This document shows, one piece after another, positions 26,570 to 35,287 of a stretch of 64,000 nt of DNA. The position numbers and the translations under genes were made by a program. The stretch is from NCBI GenBank assembly GCA_022823185.1, contig JAJDXQ010000044.1:1-64000 (forward strand), in the 5' to 3' direction. This stretch comes from Caldilineaceae bacterium. Lineage in GTDB: Bacteria; Chloroflexota; Anaerolineae; Caldilineales; Caldilineaceae. Below the pieces are notes generated by a model. The model was given only the letters and a program-made list of their open reading frames with translations. It did not search any database and was not told the origin of the DNA. Within the stretch, counting starts at the first letter, position 1. Each line of letters begins with the position of its first letter.

Positions 26570-27514
26570 TCAACTTTCAGAGGAAGCAGCTTGTAGGTCA
26601 CAATCAAAGCGAACGATATACACGCGGCCTTCGCCGCGCTCTTGTGCGACCCCCCACTGGATTCCGCGGCCGTAGGATGTATCCGCAAATGCATCCGGGT
26701 CATAGGGCCCGCAGCCTGTATGCACGAACTCAATCGATGCCGCACGCCGAAAATCGATCCCGTCAGCCGCATACTGCACCGTAAAGCGCTCCGGCCCGGT
26801 GTTGTCCACCAGCGCCGCCACCCCTTCCCGGTGTGGCCAAACACAAACCGTGTGTCCGCTATCCAATATCGGATTCTGATCATGTTTGCGGAAAGGACCG
26901 TCAGGGTGGTCCGAAGTTGCGAGCCCCCACTTCGTCTCGTTCGGTTTCAGTGTTGGGCTGCGCCCCTTGAAGTAGAGCCAGAATCTGCCTTCTCGCACGA
27001 TGACATGCGTATCGTCGACCACAAGTGAATCGTAAAGGGAAGGGTCCATGCTGGGGCTGAGGATTGGATTGCTTCCGTTTCTCACCCAGGGGCCGGCAGG
27101 ACTCTCGGCCATGGCAACCCCGATATGCCTCAGTGTGCCATTTGTGCTGAAGGGTTCAACGTCGGACGTGGCCGTATAGTAAAGGTAGTATCGTCCGCCC
27201 ACCACGGCCACATACGGCGTAATCACACCGAAACTGTCCCACGCTCCGGTCGAACCGCGGTCGAGCGCCTGACCGCGATCAATCCAGTTATAGCCGTCTT
27301 CAGATGTGGCGAAGTAGATCGTTGACGCGTACGGTTCCACTTCTGCCGGGCGCTGCGTGTACCACACATGGAAAGTCTCGCCCACCTTGATGACATTGCT
27401 CGGATCCTGCCTGTCAAGCAATGGATCGAATCCGATTCCCGCCAGCTCGGTAGTGCGGTAGTTTGGCGTCCTCAGTTCAAAGGGGATTGTGTCCACGAAA
27501 AGGAGTCCATTCAA
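26570..27514 (-). CDS. GH117/GH43-like five-bladed propeller glycosidase, copy 2
   Basis: A protein of up to 314 residues paralogous to the one at 24276. Equivalent sites are RQDPSNVIKVGETFHVWYTQ (putative base), VVDDTHVIVREGRFWLYFKG and SGHTVCVWPHREGVAALV (putative His acid). The copies differ strongly elsewhere, so this is an old duplication rather than a recent one. The start is uncertain: TTG 27514 lacks a ribosome-binding site and GTG 27496 is about as good. No signal peptide is seen. It lies 24 bases upstream of sulfatase copy 1 and 95 bases downstream of the PhyH gene. Confidence 0.72.
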   Translation of the reverse strand: MNGLLFVDTIPFELRTPNYRTTELAGIGFDPLLDRQDPSNVIKVGETFHVWYTQRPAEVEPYASTIYFATSEDGYNWIDRGQALDRGSTGAWDSFGVITPYVAVVGGRYYLYYTATSDVEPFSTNGTLRHIGVAMAESPAGPWVRNGSNPILSPSMDPSLYDSLVVDDTHVIVREGRFWLYFKGRSPTLKPNETKWGLATSDHPDGPFRKHDQNPILDSGHTVCVWPHREGVAALVDNTGPERFTVQYAADGIDFRRAASIEFVHTGCGPYDPDAFADTSYGRGIQWGVAQERGEGRVYIVRFDCDLQAASSES

Positions 27515-27609
27515 GGAGGATGTTTTCTGAAGAGAGAGATAAAGTTAGCATCTTCTGCCAGATCTACAGACAGTGCCTTTACAGGAGCGAAGACTCGGAA
27601 CAATTCGTT

Positions 27610-28464
27610 TCACAGGCTACGATTTTCCTGCGAGTACGCGTAGTTCTCCCCGCCGATCTGCCACACGCCGCGGAACAACGACCTTCGTTTGGGCGGCATA
27701 GCCTCAATAATTTCGTGCTCCAGATTCAGCCGGTGCCACTGTGCCCACAACGAATTGTAGCAATTGAAAACCGCACAGCGAGGATTGTCGGGGTTGGTCC
27801 AGTCGTTGGCAGCGTGGAGAAGACTTTCGGTGAAGATGACAGCCGAGCCGGCTGGACAGCTGTAGTCCTCCATCATCTCCCGAATACTATGTTCCCAGGA
27901 AGAGTCGCTGATGTTGGGACGGTAACGGTCAGGCCCGCCATAGCTGAAATGGGACTTGTGCGACCCGCTGAGAAACGAAGTGCCCCCCTGCCCGGCCTTC
28001 ACTTTCTCTAGCTCCCATACCACACGAGTAAGACCGGCAAAGATCTTCCCGCCGGCCGCCTGATAGCGCATCGCATTGGCCTGCTGCGGCGGGCGCACCA
28101 CATGCGGCAACCCGCCGTCCCTGCGCTCTTGCTTGCTCCACCCAGGCGGCCGGACTGTTATAAACGAATTCTCGCAGCGGAAGGCATAGTACTCGTCCGA
28201 CAGAAATGGATCCTCTGACAGTATCTCACTTAGTACGCCCACGATGGCCGGGTGGTCAAGCAGCGTCTGGAGCGTTCCCTGAAACGACTGTCTGGGATTC
28301 GTGGACTGAGAATTCTGGGCCGTTTCAACACCGTAGGCCTCCGCTTTCATCGTACTGATTTCCTCTTCCGAAAGCACGCCCGGTAACAGGATCCAGCCGC
28401 GTAAGTCAAAGAAAAACTTCTGCTCCTCCGTCATCGGAATCGGACTGGCAATTGATGAATCCAT
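27610..28464 (-). CDS. PhyH-family protein lacking the Asp of the HxD motif (HVV)
   Basis: A 284-residue PhyH-fold protein in the glycan locus. FFFDLRGWILLPGVLSEEE is the normal family lead-in, and GQGGTSFLSGSHKSHF matches GGFCCIPGSHKSNY of the protein at 15860. Aligned through that strand, the iron-binding HxD becomes H121-V-V123 (GLPHVVRPP), so the carboxylate ligand is missing. The distal His (ESLLHAANDW) and an Arg (NPRCAVFNCYN) remain. Loss of the Asp is how Fe(II)/2-oxoglutarate halogenases make room for a halide, although there it becomes Ala or Gly, and many such changes instead give inactive or structural proteins. ATG 28464 follows GGAGAG. It is flanked by permease and GH117-like genes. 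Confidence 0.82.
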   Translation of the reverse strand: MDSSIASPIPMTEEQKFFFDLRGWILLPGVLSEEEISTMKAEAYGVETAQNSQSTNPRQSFQGTLQTLLDHPAIVGVLSEILSEDPFLSDEYYAFRCENSFITVRPPGWSKQERRDGGLPHVVRPPQQANAMRYQAAGGKIFAGLTRVVWELEKVKAGQGGTSFLSGSHKSHFSYGGPDRYRPNISDSSWEHSIREMMEDYSCPAGSAVIFTESLLHAANDWTNPDNPRCAVFNCYNSLWAQWHRLNLEHEIIEAMPPKRRSLFRGVWQIGGENYAYSQENRSL

Positions 28465-28528
28465 ACTGTCTCTCCACAGAAGATTGGAAACGGCAAGAGC
28501 GTCTTCGCCTGGCCATCTCTTCGATCGA

Positions 28529-29428
28529 TTAACCCTTCACCCCGGAAAACACGATGCCTTGGATGAAGTATCTCTGGCCTACAAAGAACAGCACGATGAT
28601 CGGGATCGTAAATGCAGCTGACGCCGCCATTTGCAGACTGTAGTGAACCTGCGTATCAGTGACGAAATAACGCAACCCAATCGCCGCCGTGAACTTGTCC
28701 AGATCATGCAGATAGATCAGCGGCCCTATAAACGCGTTCCAGTGATGCTGTACCGAGAACAGCGCAACCGTTGCCAGCACCGGCTTGCTCAGCGGCAGCA
28801 TGATCCGCCAGTAAATGCCAAAGACGCTGGCGCCGTCAATGCGGGCCGCGTCATCGAGCTCGGACGGTAACCCCATGAAAAACTGCCGCATAAGGAAGAC
28901 ATAGAAGGGGCTGGCAAACCAGGCGGGCACGATGAGCGGAAGATATGTGTTTACCCATCCCATCTTGGAAAAGAGAACGAATCGGGGAATCATCGTTATC
29001 TGCCCAGGGAGCATGATTGTTAGCAAGAGCGCAAAAAAGACAACATCCCGGAAGCGCCAGCGCAGCCGTGCGAACGCAAATGCACCTAGGCTGCTGCTGA
29101 CCAGGCTGCCTAGCGTTGCCCCTGTTGCGATGATCACGGTATTGAGGATGAACCGCCCGAAGGGTAAGGCCGTCAGTGCTTTGGGGTAGTTTTCCCATAG
29201 GATTGGCTTCGGGATCCAGATAGGTGGGAAGGCAACAAGCTGAGCTTGCGGCTTGAGCGAACTGGAAATCAACCAGATGAATGGAATCGTGACCAGTATC
29301 GCCCCTGCGACCAGAACCGCATAGAGGACGATTCTTCCCAAAAGGTTTCTTAACCTGTATGGGTTGCTGAGAACGCCCCAAACGGCAGTCACAGGTCTCT
29401 TAACGTGGTACGGAAGCGCTTGCGCCAT
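28529..29428 (-). CDS. ABC sugar transporter permease (MalG/UgpE-like)
   Basis: A 299-residue membrane permease with six helices, the MalG-type lead LVAGAILVTIPFIWLISSSLK, the ATPase-contacting loop DDAARIDGASVFGIYWRIML and the C-terminal QRYFIQGIVFSGVKG. ATG 29428 is preferred (GAGGT seven bases upstream) over GTG 29446. It overlaps no gene and follows the MalF-like permease by 27 bases, so the two are co-transcribed. Confidence 0.92.
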   Translation of the reverse strand: MAQALPYHVKRPVTAVWGVLSNPYRLRNLLGRIVLYAVLVAGAILVTIPFIWLISSSLKPQAQLVAFPPIWIPKPILWENYPKALTALPFGRFILNTVIIATGATLGSLVSSSLGAFAFARLRWRFRDVVFFALLLTIMLPGQITMIPRFVLFSKMGWVNTYLPLIVPAWFASPFYVFLMRQFFMGLPSELDDAARIDGASVFGIYWRIMLPLSKPVLATVALFSVQHHWNAFIGPLIYLHDLDKFTAAIGLRYFVTDTQVHYSLQMAASAAFTIPIIVLFFVGQRYFIQGIVFSGVKG

Positions 29429-29455
29429 ACCTGAAACCTCGAACACCCAACTGAG

Positions 29456-30355
29456 TCAGCGGCTTCCTTCGTAATAGACCCATGCCGAAGACGAACGGAA
29501 CACCATTGCCGACAAAACCACAATGTATAAGAATAGAATCAGTGCCAGGGAAGAACCGTACCCAAGACGAAAATACTCAAACGCAGTGTGGTAAAGATGC
29601 AACATGTAGAACAGGGAGGCGTTATTGGGGCCTCCTCCTGTCATCACGAATGCGACTACAAATACCTGCAGACCCCCAATGATGCCCATCACCAGGTTGA
29701 ACAATATCAAGGGCGTCATCATCGGAACCGTCACATTGAGCAAGCGCTGAAGGGCGTTAGCTCCGTCGATCGAGGCGGCATCGTACAGATCCGAAGGAAT
29801 CGCCTGCAGTCCTGCAAGATTGATCAGCATACCACCGCCGACGCCCCAAAGACCCATCACGATGAAGGCGGGCAAAACCCAGTTTGGGTCGCCTAGCCAG
29901 TCGGGAGCCTCGATGCCCATCATTGCCAACCCGATGTCCAGCAGACCGAATCGTCTGAGGAAGATCCACCGCCACAGCGCAGCGACGGCAACCAGCGGCA
30001 CGATCGAAGGCAGGTAATAGAGAGTACGCATCAAAGCCTGCCCGCGAATCTTCTGGTTCAACAGCAGCGCCAGCAGAAATCCGGTTACTAGATTGAGAGG
30101 AATCGATATGAAGGCAAAGACTGTTGTAATCCGCAGTGAGAGCCAAAACAGATCGTCCCGGAACAGGATTTCTTCGTAGTTGGCCAGACCGATCCACTGC
30201 GGCGGCGTAACGCCATTCCACTCGGTGAAGGCGATCAGAACTGAAGCCACCATCGGCCCCACATCAAACGCCACCATGCCAATAATGGCAGGCAACGCAA
30301 ACAGCCAACCGTAGAGGGCTTCCCGCTGCCGGTTGGTCTTGATGAAAGCCATCAT
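29456..30355 (-). CDS. ABC sugar transporter permease (MalF-like)
   Basis: A 299-residue permease with six membrane helices (LFALPAIIGMVAFDVGPMVA, LVMGIIGGLQVFVVAFVMTG) and the EAA-type loop YDAASIDGANALQRLLNVTV. It pairs with the MalG-like permease that follows. A double ATG at 30355/30352 makes the start ambiguous by one residue; TAGGAT lies upstream. It sits 150 bases downstream of sulfatase copy 2, whose presence between the binding protein and the permeases is unusual. As with the first importer, no ATPase is encoded here. Confidence 0.92.
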   Translation of the reverse strand: MMAFIKTNRQREALYGWLFALPAIIGMVAFDVGPMVASVLIAFTEWNGVTPPQWIGLANYEEILFRDDLFWLSLRITTVFAFISIPLNLVTGFLLALLLNQKIRGQALMRTLYYLPSIVPLVAVAALWRWIFLRRFGLLDIGLAMMGIEAPDWLGDPNWVLPAFIVMGLWGVGGGMLINLAGLQAIPSDLYDAASIDGANALQRLLNVTVPMMTPLILFNLVMGIIGGLQVFVVAFVMTGGGPNNASLFYMLHLYHTAFEYFRLGYGSSLALILFLYIVVLSAMVFRSSSAWVYYEGSR

Positions 30356-30505
30356 GGTACTGCAATCCTACTATAAATCCTGTCAATCACTGTGGTTCAG
30401 AACGCCAACTGAGAATTGGAACTGGGACCAAGTCCACAGCCCCTAGGCAGATCAAATCTTCTACCACACTTGTGGGCAGTCCTTCCTCGGAATGTACAAT
30501 TCCCT

Positions 30506-32044
30506 TCAGTGGATACCCATAGCAATGAAGTCTCTAGGCGGGTGTGGAAAGTCTTGTAGGACGACCTCTTCCAGGAGGCGGTCACGCAGCGCTCGGCGCG
30601 TTTCTGCATGGCCGCGCTCTCCGGCAAGGTTTCGTGTCTCGTCAACATCGTCGGCATGATAAAACAGCTGCTCACCAGCGCCGCCCGGGTAGAACGTGTA
30701 ACGCCAGTCATCTGTACGGATGGTACGCGCCCAGTTTAACGGCGTCCGGCTATCCGTGTTGTTATAGCTCTCGATATAGACAGCGTCGCGCCAATTGGGG
30801 ACCCGTACACCCCGACACCAGGGAAGCAGCGATTTGCCAGGTAAGCCCGGAACGGCTGCCTTCGACTTATGAGGCCCCTGATCGGGCAGCTGCGGGTGTG
30901 GCAATCCCGCCACCTCCAAGACTGTTGGTACGATGTCCTCGTGCTGGACTAGGGCATCACACGTTTGTCCCTGCCGGACTCCGCCCCCTGCAACAATCAA
31001 GGGAATCCTAACGCAAGCGTCATAGTGTCGTTCAGCCTTGCCAAAGAAGCCGTGATCATAGAGGAGATCTCCATGGTCGGAAAGAAAGAAGAGAACTGTC
31101 TCCTCCCACAGACCCGCCTCTTCCAGGGCGTCGAGCACCAGTCCAAGTTGATGGTCTAAGTGAGCAACATCTGCCAGGTAAAAATGGCGACGGTCGCGCC
31201 AGGCTGCAATGTCGCCCCGAAATCCGTCATTCAAGAAGCACTGAGGCGCCAGCGGATCGTCTGTCCATTCGGGAGCAACGGGTTCCGGGATAAGGGAGGG
31301 GACTATGCGCTCCATATACTCAGCCGGTGGACAGGATGGCCCGTGGGGTTGAACGTAGCTTAAATGAGCATAGAATGAGCGATTCCGGTCAGCCCCCGCT
31401 ATAAATCTGAGTGCGTGCCCGCTGATCCACGCAGTCTGGGACAGCTCTTCCGGGAAGGGCAGTACGTAGTACTGTGCTGTACCGTTCGGGTAGTCGGCAG
31501 TACCCCACACAAAGGTTTCCCGAATCTCCCTGATGCGTTTCGCAAGATCGGTCTTCTGCGCGCCGTAAGCGGAAAAAGCAGGGATTGAGGAAGGCCACAC
31601 AGTCGCCAGCGCAGACTCGTAATGTTCCGGATGCTCTCGCTCGACCCAGTCCAGCCACTCACCCCCACGCGGGTCCTCCGTATTGTGGACGACGTCAAAC
31701 CCGTATTGGTGGAAGTCGGAATAAAATCCTCCGTAATGTGGCTCAAAATGTAGCTTGCCGAACGCCCCAGTCTGCCAGCCTGCCCCCTGCAGTGTCCTCA
31801 TCACGGTTGGGAGTTCCGGGTTCAGTCGGTAGCCGTTTTGCAGAACGCCATGCCCGCGGCTCGTCAGCCCGGTCGCTAGCGTAGCGCGGGCAGCGCAACA
31901 GACAGGATTGCTGGCGTACGCGTTTATGAATGTAGTGCCTGCCCGACGCAGCCGATCCAGATTGGGCGTCGGGCAGGCCATAGCGGATCCGCCCTCCAGC
32001 CACTTGGCGGAGAGCTGGTCCACCATGAAAAGGACAATGTTCAA
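30506..32044 (-). CDS. Sulfatase (formylglycine-dependent), copy 2
   Basis: A 512-residue sulfatase. NIVLFMVDQLSAKWL is the family N-terminus with a metal-binding Asp, C49-C-A-A-R53 (NPVCCAARATLATGL) is the C-x-A-x-R motif for formylglycine formation, and GAFGKLHFEPHYGG and FLSDHGDLLYDHGFFGK are the usual downstream metal and sulfate sites. It is larger than and clearly different from copy 1. The start is TTG 32044, as the family sequence begins directly there and AAGAG stands just upstream. No signal peptide is seen. It lies 66 bases after the binding-protein gene, between it and the permeases. Confidence 0.93.
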   Translation of the reverse strand: MNIVLFMVDQLSAKWLEGGSAMACPTPNLDRLRRAGTTFINAYASNPVCCAARATLATGLTSRGHGVLQNGYRLNPELPTVMRTLQGAGWQTGAFGKLHFEPHYGGFYSDFHQYGFDVVHNTEDPRGGEWLDWVEREHPEHYESALATVWPSSIPAFSAYGAQKTDLAKRIREIRETFVWGTADYPNGTAQYYVLPFPEELSQTAWISGHALRFIAGADRNRSFYAHLSYVQPHGPSCPPAEYMERIVPSLIPEPVAPEWTDDPLAPQCFLNDGFRGDIAAWRDRRHFYLADVAHLDHQLGLVLDALEEAGLWEETVLFFLSDHGDLLYDHGFFGKAERHYDACVRIPLIVAGGGVRQGQTCDALVQHEDIVPTVLEVAGLPHPQLPDQGPHKSKAAVPGLPGKSLLPWCRGVRVPNWRDAVYIESYNNTDSRTPLNWARTIRTDDWRYTFYPGGAGEQLFYHADDVDETRNLAGERGHAETRRALRDRLLEEVVLQDFPHPPRDFIAMGIH

Positions 32045-32110
32045 GACTCTTGGTTCCGTTCAACCCAACCCAACGTCATGGCCAACGCCTCGCTTGGAGT
32101 AAGTGACCGC

Positions 32111-33448
32111 TTAACTCCTCTCGGCGAATATCTCTTCAAGCTTCTGTTGGGCGATCTCAATCCCTTCTTCAATTGTCCGGTCGCTGTTCTCCACAGCCGG
32201 CTGGAACAACTCCGAACTGACTGCCCTGCCAATTTCTCCGCCAAATGGTAACCGTAGATCCGGGCGGACATGACCGTAGTCGATCAGGGTGGGAAGAATG
32301 GTCGCATGAGGAGCAAGCACCAGGGCCGCTTCCACGAAGTTCTCGCGCAGGCTGTAGCGGGCCGGCGACTGTAAGTTTTCTGCAAAGATCCGCCCAGCAT
32401 AGGAAGGATCGGTTATCCAGCTTACCAGGTCCCAACCCCCATCAGGGTTTTCGCTTCCGTTCACTACCTGGAACGAAACAGGAATCACTTCCGCCGCGCG
32501 ACCCGCAGGACCAGCCGGCACGTGCCAGAAATCCCAATCCACGACCGATTCGCGCATCATGAAGTTCCAGGTTCCGATGCCGTGGATCGCGTGTGCAATT
32601 CGGCCAGATGCCAGCATTGGGCGCAGCCCGCCAAAAGCCTCGCCGTATTCGCCAGTCAACACGACATCAGCCTCATAGAGGCTCTTCAAGAACGTAAGCG
32701 CTTCTAGGTTGGTGTCCGAGTCGAGGATTGGCTGCTGGTCGTTGTCTTCGTCCAGAACGTCGCCGCCCCACGCCCACATGAACACGAAATATCGTTGCTG
32801 ATTGGCCAGGGCTACCTTCTTGTCAGCGAATTCCCCCGTCGCAATCAGAGGCGCCGTCGCGCCAAAGTCCTGCCAAGTCCACGTATTCCAGTCCGGATGC
32901 GGGACGCCTGCCTCGTCGTAAAGAACGGGCACTGAAACAAAAGCCTGAATGTTTATCGACCAGGGAATCCCGTAAATGACGCCGTCGACCGACGCCCCAT
33001 TTATAGACAGGTCTGGGAAGTCTTCAATTTGAACAGTTGCAGCGTCCCGCTCAATGTAACTGTCCAGAGCTAGAAAAGCACCGGCCGGCGCCAGGGCGAT
33101 GAACGCATTCGGGGCCCAGAAGCCGCAGTCCGGCGGCGTCCCCGCCGATACCAGCGTTTGCAGTTTCTGGGTCGACTCACTATTCGTTGTCTGAATCAAC
33201 GTCAGTTCATACTCAGGATGTGTCTCGTCCCATTCATCCAACAACTCAATGATGAAGGGTGTATCGTTTGCAGTCCAGATATTGACGAACTGTACCTCCG
33301 TTGGGGCTTCGTCAGGGGAACCTTCTTCGGCCATCGAGTCCGCTGCGCTCGGCGCCCCTGCGGGCACGCACGCAAGCACCGCAGTTCCGGCAGCTCCCGC
33401 GGCCGATAATCGCAGGAACTGACGTCGGGTCAGCTTTGATTCTGTCAT
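32111..33448 (-). CDS. ABC transporter sugar-binding lipoprotein (family 1)
   Basis: A 445-residue extracellular solute-binding protein. The signal combines a Tat-type TRRQFLRLSAAGAAG and a lipobox VLAC (Cys 27), followed by an acidic linker. The mature start VQFVNIWTANDTPFIIELLDE, VSAGTPPDCGFWAPNAFIAL and VDGVIYGIPWSINIQAFV are typical of the carbohydrate family. ATG 33448 has GGAG upstream. It is the first gene of the ten-gene minus-strand locus, read from the near-consensus promoter at 33576-33604. The ligand is probably an oligosaccharide of the sulfated glycan degraded by its neighbours. Confidence 0.93.
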   Translation of the reverse strand: MTESKLTRRQFLRLSAAGAAGTAVLACVPAGAPSAADSMAEEGSPDEAPTEVQFVNIWTANDTPFIIELLDEWDETHPEYELTLIQTTNSESTQKLQTLVSAGTPPDCGFWAPNAFIALAPAGAFLALDSYIERDAATVQIEDFPDLSINGASVDGVIYGIPWSINIQAFVSVPVLYDEAGVPHPDWNTWTWQDFGATAPLIATGEFADKKVALANQQRYFVFMWAWGGDVLDEDNDQQPILDSDTNLEALTFLKSLYEADVVLTGEYGEAFGGLRPMLASGRIAHAIHGIGTWNFMMRESVVDWDFWHVPAGPAGRAAEVIPVSFQVVNGSENPDGGWDLVSWITDPSYAGRIFAENLQSPARYSLRENFVEAALVLAPHATILPTLIDYGHVRPDLRLPFGGEIGRAVSSELFQPAVENSDRTIEEGIEIAQQKLEEIFAERS

Positions 33449-33575
33449 GGCTCCATTCTCCTTGGTTACTAAACAAAGGCGACAGTGATTCGATTGCCTG
33501 CAGGAAACGCCTTAAGTAGTCCGTTGCGAAGAATACGGGCTGCACGATAGCGTACTTCTGGGGAGAGTCCTCCTG

Positions 33576-33604
33576 ATCATAGTAGCGTGCCAATCCTGTG
33601 TCAA
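33576..33604 (-). promoter_or_regulatory. Strong sigma-70-type promoter for the sulfated-glycan locus
   Basis: On the minus strand: TTGACA (33604-33599), exactly 17 bases, TATGAT (33581-33576). It is 128 bases upstream of the binding-protein start and no other promoter of this quality was seen in the ten-gene run. Confidence 0.8.
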
Positions 33605-34461
33605 GCGATGAAAAAGAAAGGGTGCATCCAAAAGAAGGGGTGAACTTATGTGCATGTCCGGTAACGACCAGGCTCAAGCCGATTCGCATCCCTGATCAGG
33701 CCAAACGCCGTCCCCTCTGACCACTGTAGTTGGGCGATCGGGCCTTCGGCCCTCCCTTGTGCGGGGGGATTCCCCCCGCAACGCCCCCCATCGTGAGCCC
33801 GATCATCGCGGACAACTGGAACTGTTGAGACAGCCACCTGTGTTCCAACCCTCGCGCCACTACCGTGGGGGCAGGCCTCGTGCCTGCCCAGTGCCTCCCA
33901 ATTAAGGGACGCAGGACAATTGCAACCGGCCCCGGCACGATATACCCATATGACCACTTCTGCCCCCGACCTGGAATGCACCCCAAAGAGTCACTTCCCA
34001 CATCTCTGGGAAGGCATGGCGTCAAAGGCAACCAATGCTTGAATAACAAGATCATTGGTGGCCCAACCAGAGCCGACAACGACACACTGCGGAGAAGATT
34101 CCACCCACTTCTCACGCCGAAAAGACACTTGCCAGTTTCACGCGAATAGGTTAAATTCACACTGTTACATCTCTTTTTGCCAGTAAGTCTGCGACCCCAG
34201 GCCACCGCTCTCCCTCTGGAAACTGTTTTCCCCTCGAAAGTCTGGCGTTACACGGGCAAGGCAAAGGAACTAAAGAGTACGTTTAGCCACTTCCCTCCCC
34301 GATGAAACCCCTTGCAGGAAGGGAAGATCCACACATGCCTGATCATGCAATGTCGCTGACCAGAATCATTTCGACTCCTCAGTCGCGATACTATCCTTTC
34401 GTACCAGTGTAAAGACTGCACTCTTCGTTCAACGTTGAAAGAATTCAGAAAGGAATGTCGG
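33605..34461. repeat. Intergenic region with clustered palindromes
   Basis: About 850 bases without a gene I can support. It holds three strong short palindromes: 33740-33752 (GGGCC / GGCCC), 33761-33779 (GCGGGGGG, ATT, CCCCCCGC) and 33869-33889 (GGGCAGGC / GCCTGCCC). Such G/C-rich hairpins are typical of REP-like dispersed elements. The short frames across it have no family resemblance. Confidence 0.5.
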
Positions 34462-35220
34462 ATGAAAAGGTTCCTCCCCTCCCTCCTGTTGTTTGCGCTC
34501 CTCTTTTTTGTTCCTTCGACCACTCTGGGCGCTCCGACTCACCAAGGCGATTCGTCCGACCCTCCCATGAGTATCACCGTATTGGGCTATGGAACAGCGT
34601 CGGCTGCTCCTGACAGCGTGAGTGTGAATCTGTATATTGGTGAGCAACCCACCTATGGACCCGGAGGCCCGGAGTTGTCCTTTGTCGAGCCGGCGGACCT
34701 TGACGAAGTAGGTGACTTTTTGGCTGAACAAGGCATCGATGTTAATTCCATTGAAATAAATTATCTGAGTCGAAACTATGCCTACGGCCCTTCAAGTTTT
34801 GCGGGTGAAGTAGCCTTTTCCTTTGACGAATTGGACCGGCTGCTCTCTCTGATGCAGGAGCTCGTGGACGAGATGGAGGGGAGGCGCGGCCCAACAATAC
34901 AAGGCGCGAACATGATCTTCCGCGTCGAGGACTGCCCCGCCCTCGAGCTGGAGGCAATGCGCGCCGCGCTCGACGACGCGCGTCAGCGTGCGTCGACGAT
35001 GGCTAGTCTTCTGGATATGTCGCTGGGACGCGTGATCTCTGTGTCAGAGGATGTTTCCCCAGTCGGCGCGATCCGGCCGGCGGGCGGCTGCATCGCCCAC
35101 GCAGGGCAGACAGCGACAGGCGGCTACTACTTGATGGGCAGCGCCAGTTCTCTGGAAAACTCACCCTCAGAAGTGGAAGTCGCGATCATGCTGAAGGCAA
35201 CTTTTTCCCTCAAACCCTGA
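34462..35220 (+). CDS. SIMPL (DUF541) domain periplasmic or secreted protein
   Basis: A 252-residue protein beginning with a signal peptide (LPSLLLFALLFFVPSTTLG, cut after TLGA). The mature part is a SIMPL/DUF541 domain: MSITVLGYGTASAAPDSVSV at the start and ALDDARQRASTMASLLDMSLG followed by VISVSEDV, the helix and strand that define the family. Family members are periplasmic oligomers of loosely known role, some linked to oxidative stress or secretion. ATG 34462 is chosen after AAAGGAATG; the extra nine codons upstream lie before the signal peptide. It is monocistronic, convergent with the transporter cluster downstream. Confidence 0.85.
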   Translation: MKRFLPSLLLFALLFFVPSTTLGAPTHQGDSSDPPMSITVLGYGTASAAPDSVSVNLYIGEQPTYGPGGPELSFVEPADLDEVGDFLAEQGIDVNSIEINYLSRNYAYGPSSFAGEVAFSFDELDRLLSLMQELVDEMEGRRGPTIQGANMIFRVEDCPALELEAMRAALDDARQRASTMASLLDMSLGRVISVSEDVSPVGAIRPAGGCIAHAGQTATGGYYLMGSASSLENSPSEVEVAIMLKATFSLKP

Positions 35221-35287
35221 CTTGGGGCCTGTTGCAGTGTTGCGAGCTTAGTCCGGAAGGATGGGAAGTCTCAAACTGGAGAGGATT

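Noticed and set aside
30360..30400. TTGACA-like sequence on the minus strand upstream of the MalF-like permease
   Set aside because: TTGACA is present, but a TATAGT lies only 5 bases away and nothing suitable is at 16-18 bases, so it is not a usable promoter.
33646..34205. Overlapping minus-strand frames of 111-169 codons
   Set aside because: They run through palindromic repeats, have no motif and no ribosome-binding site.
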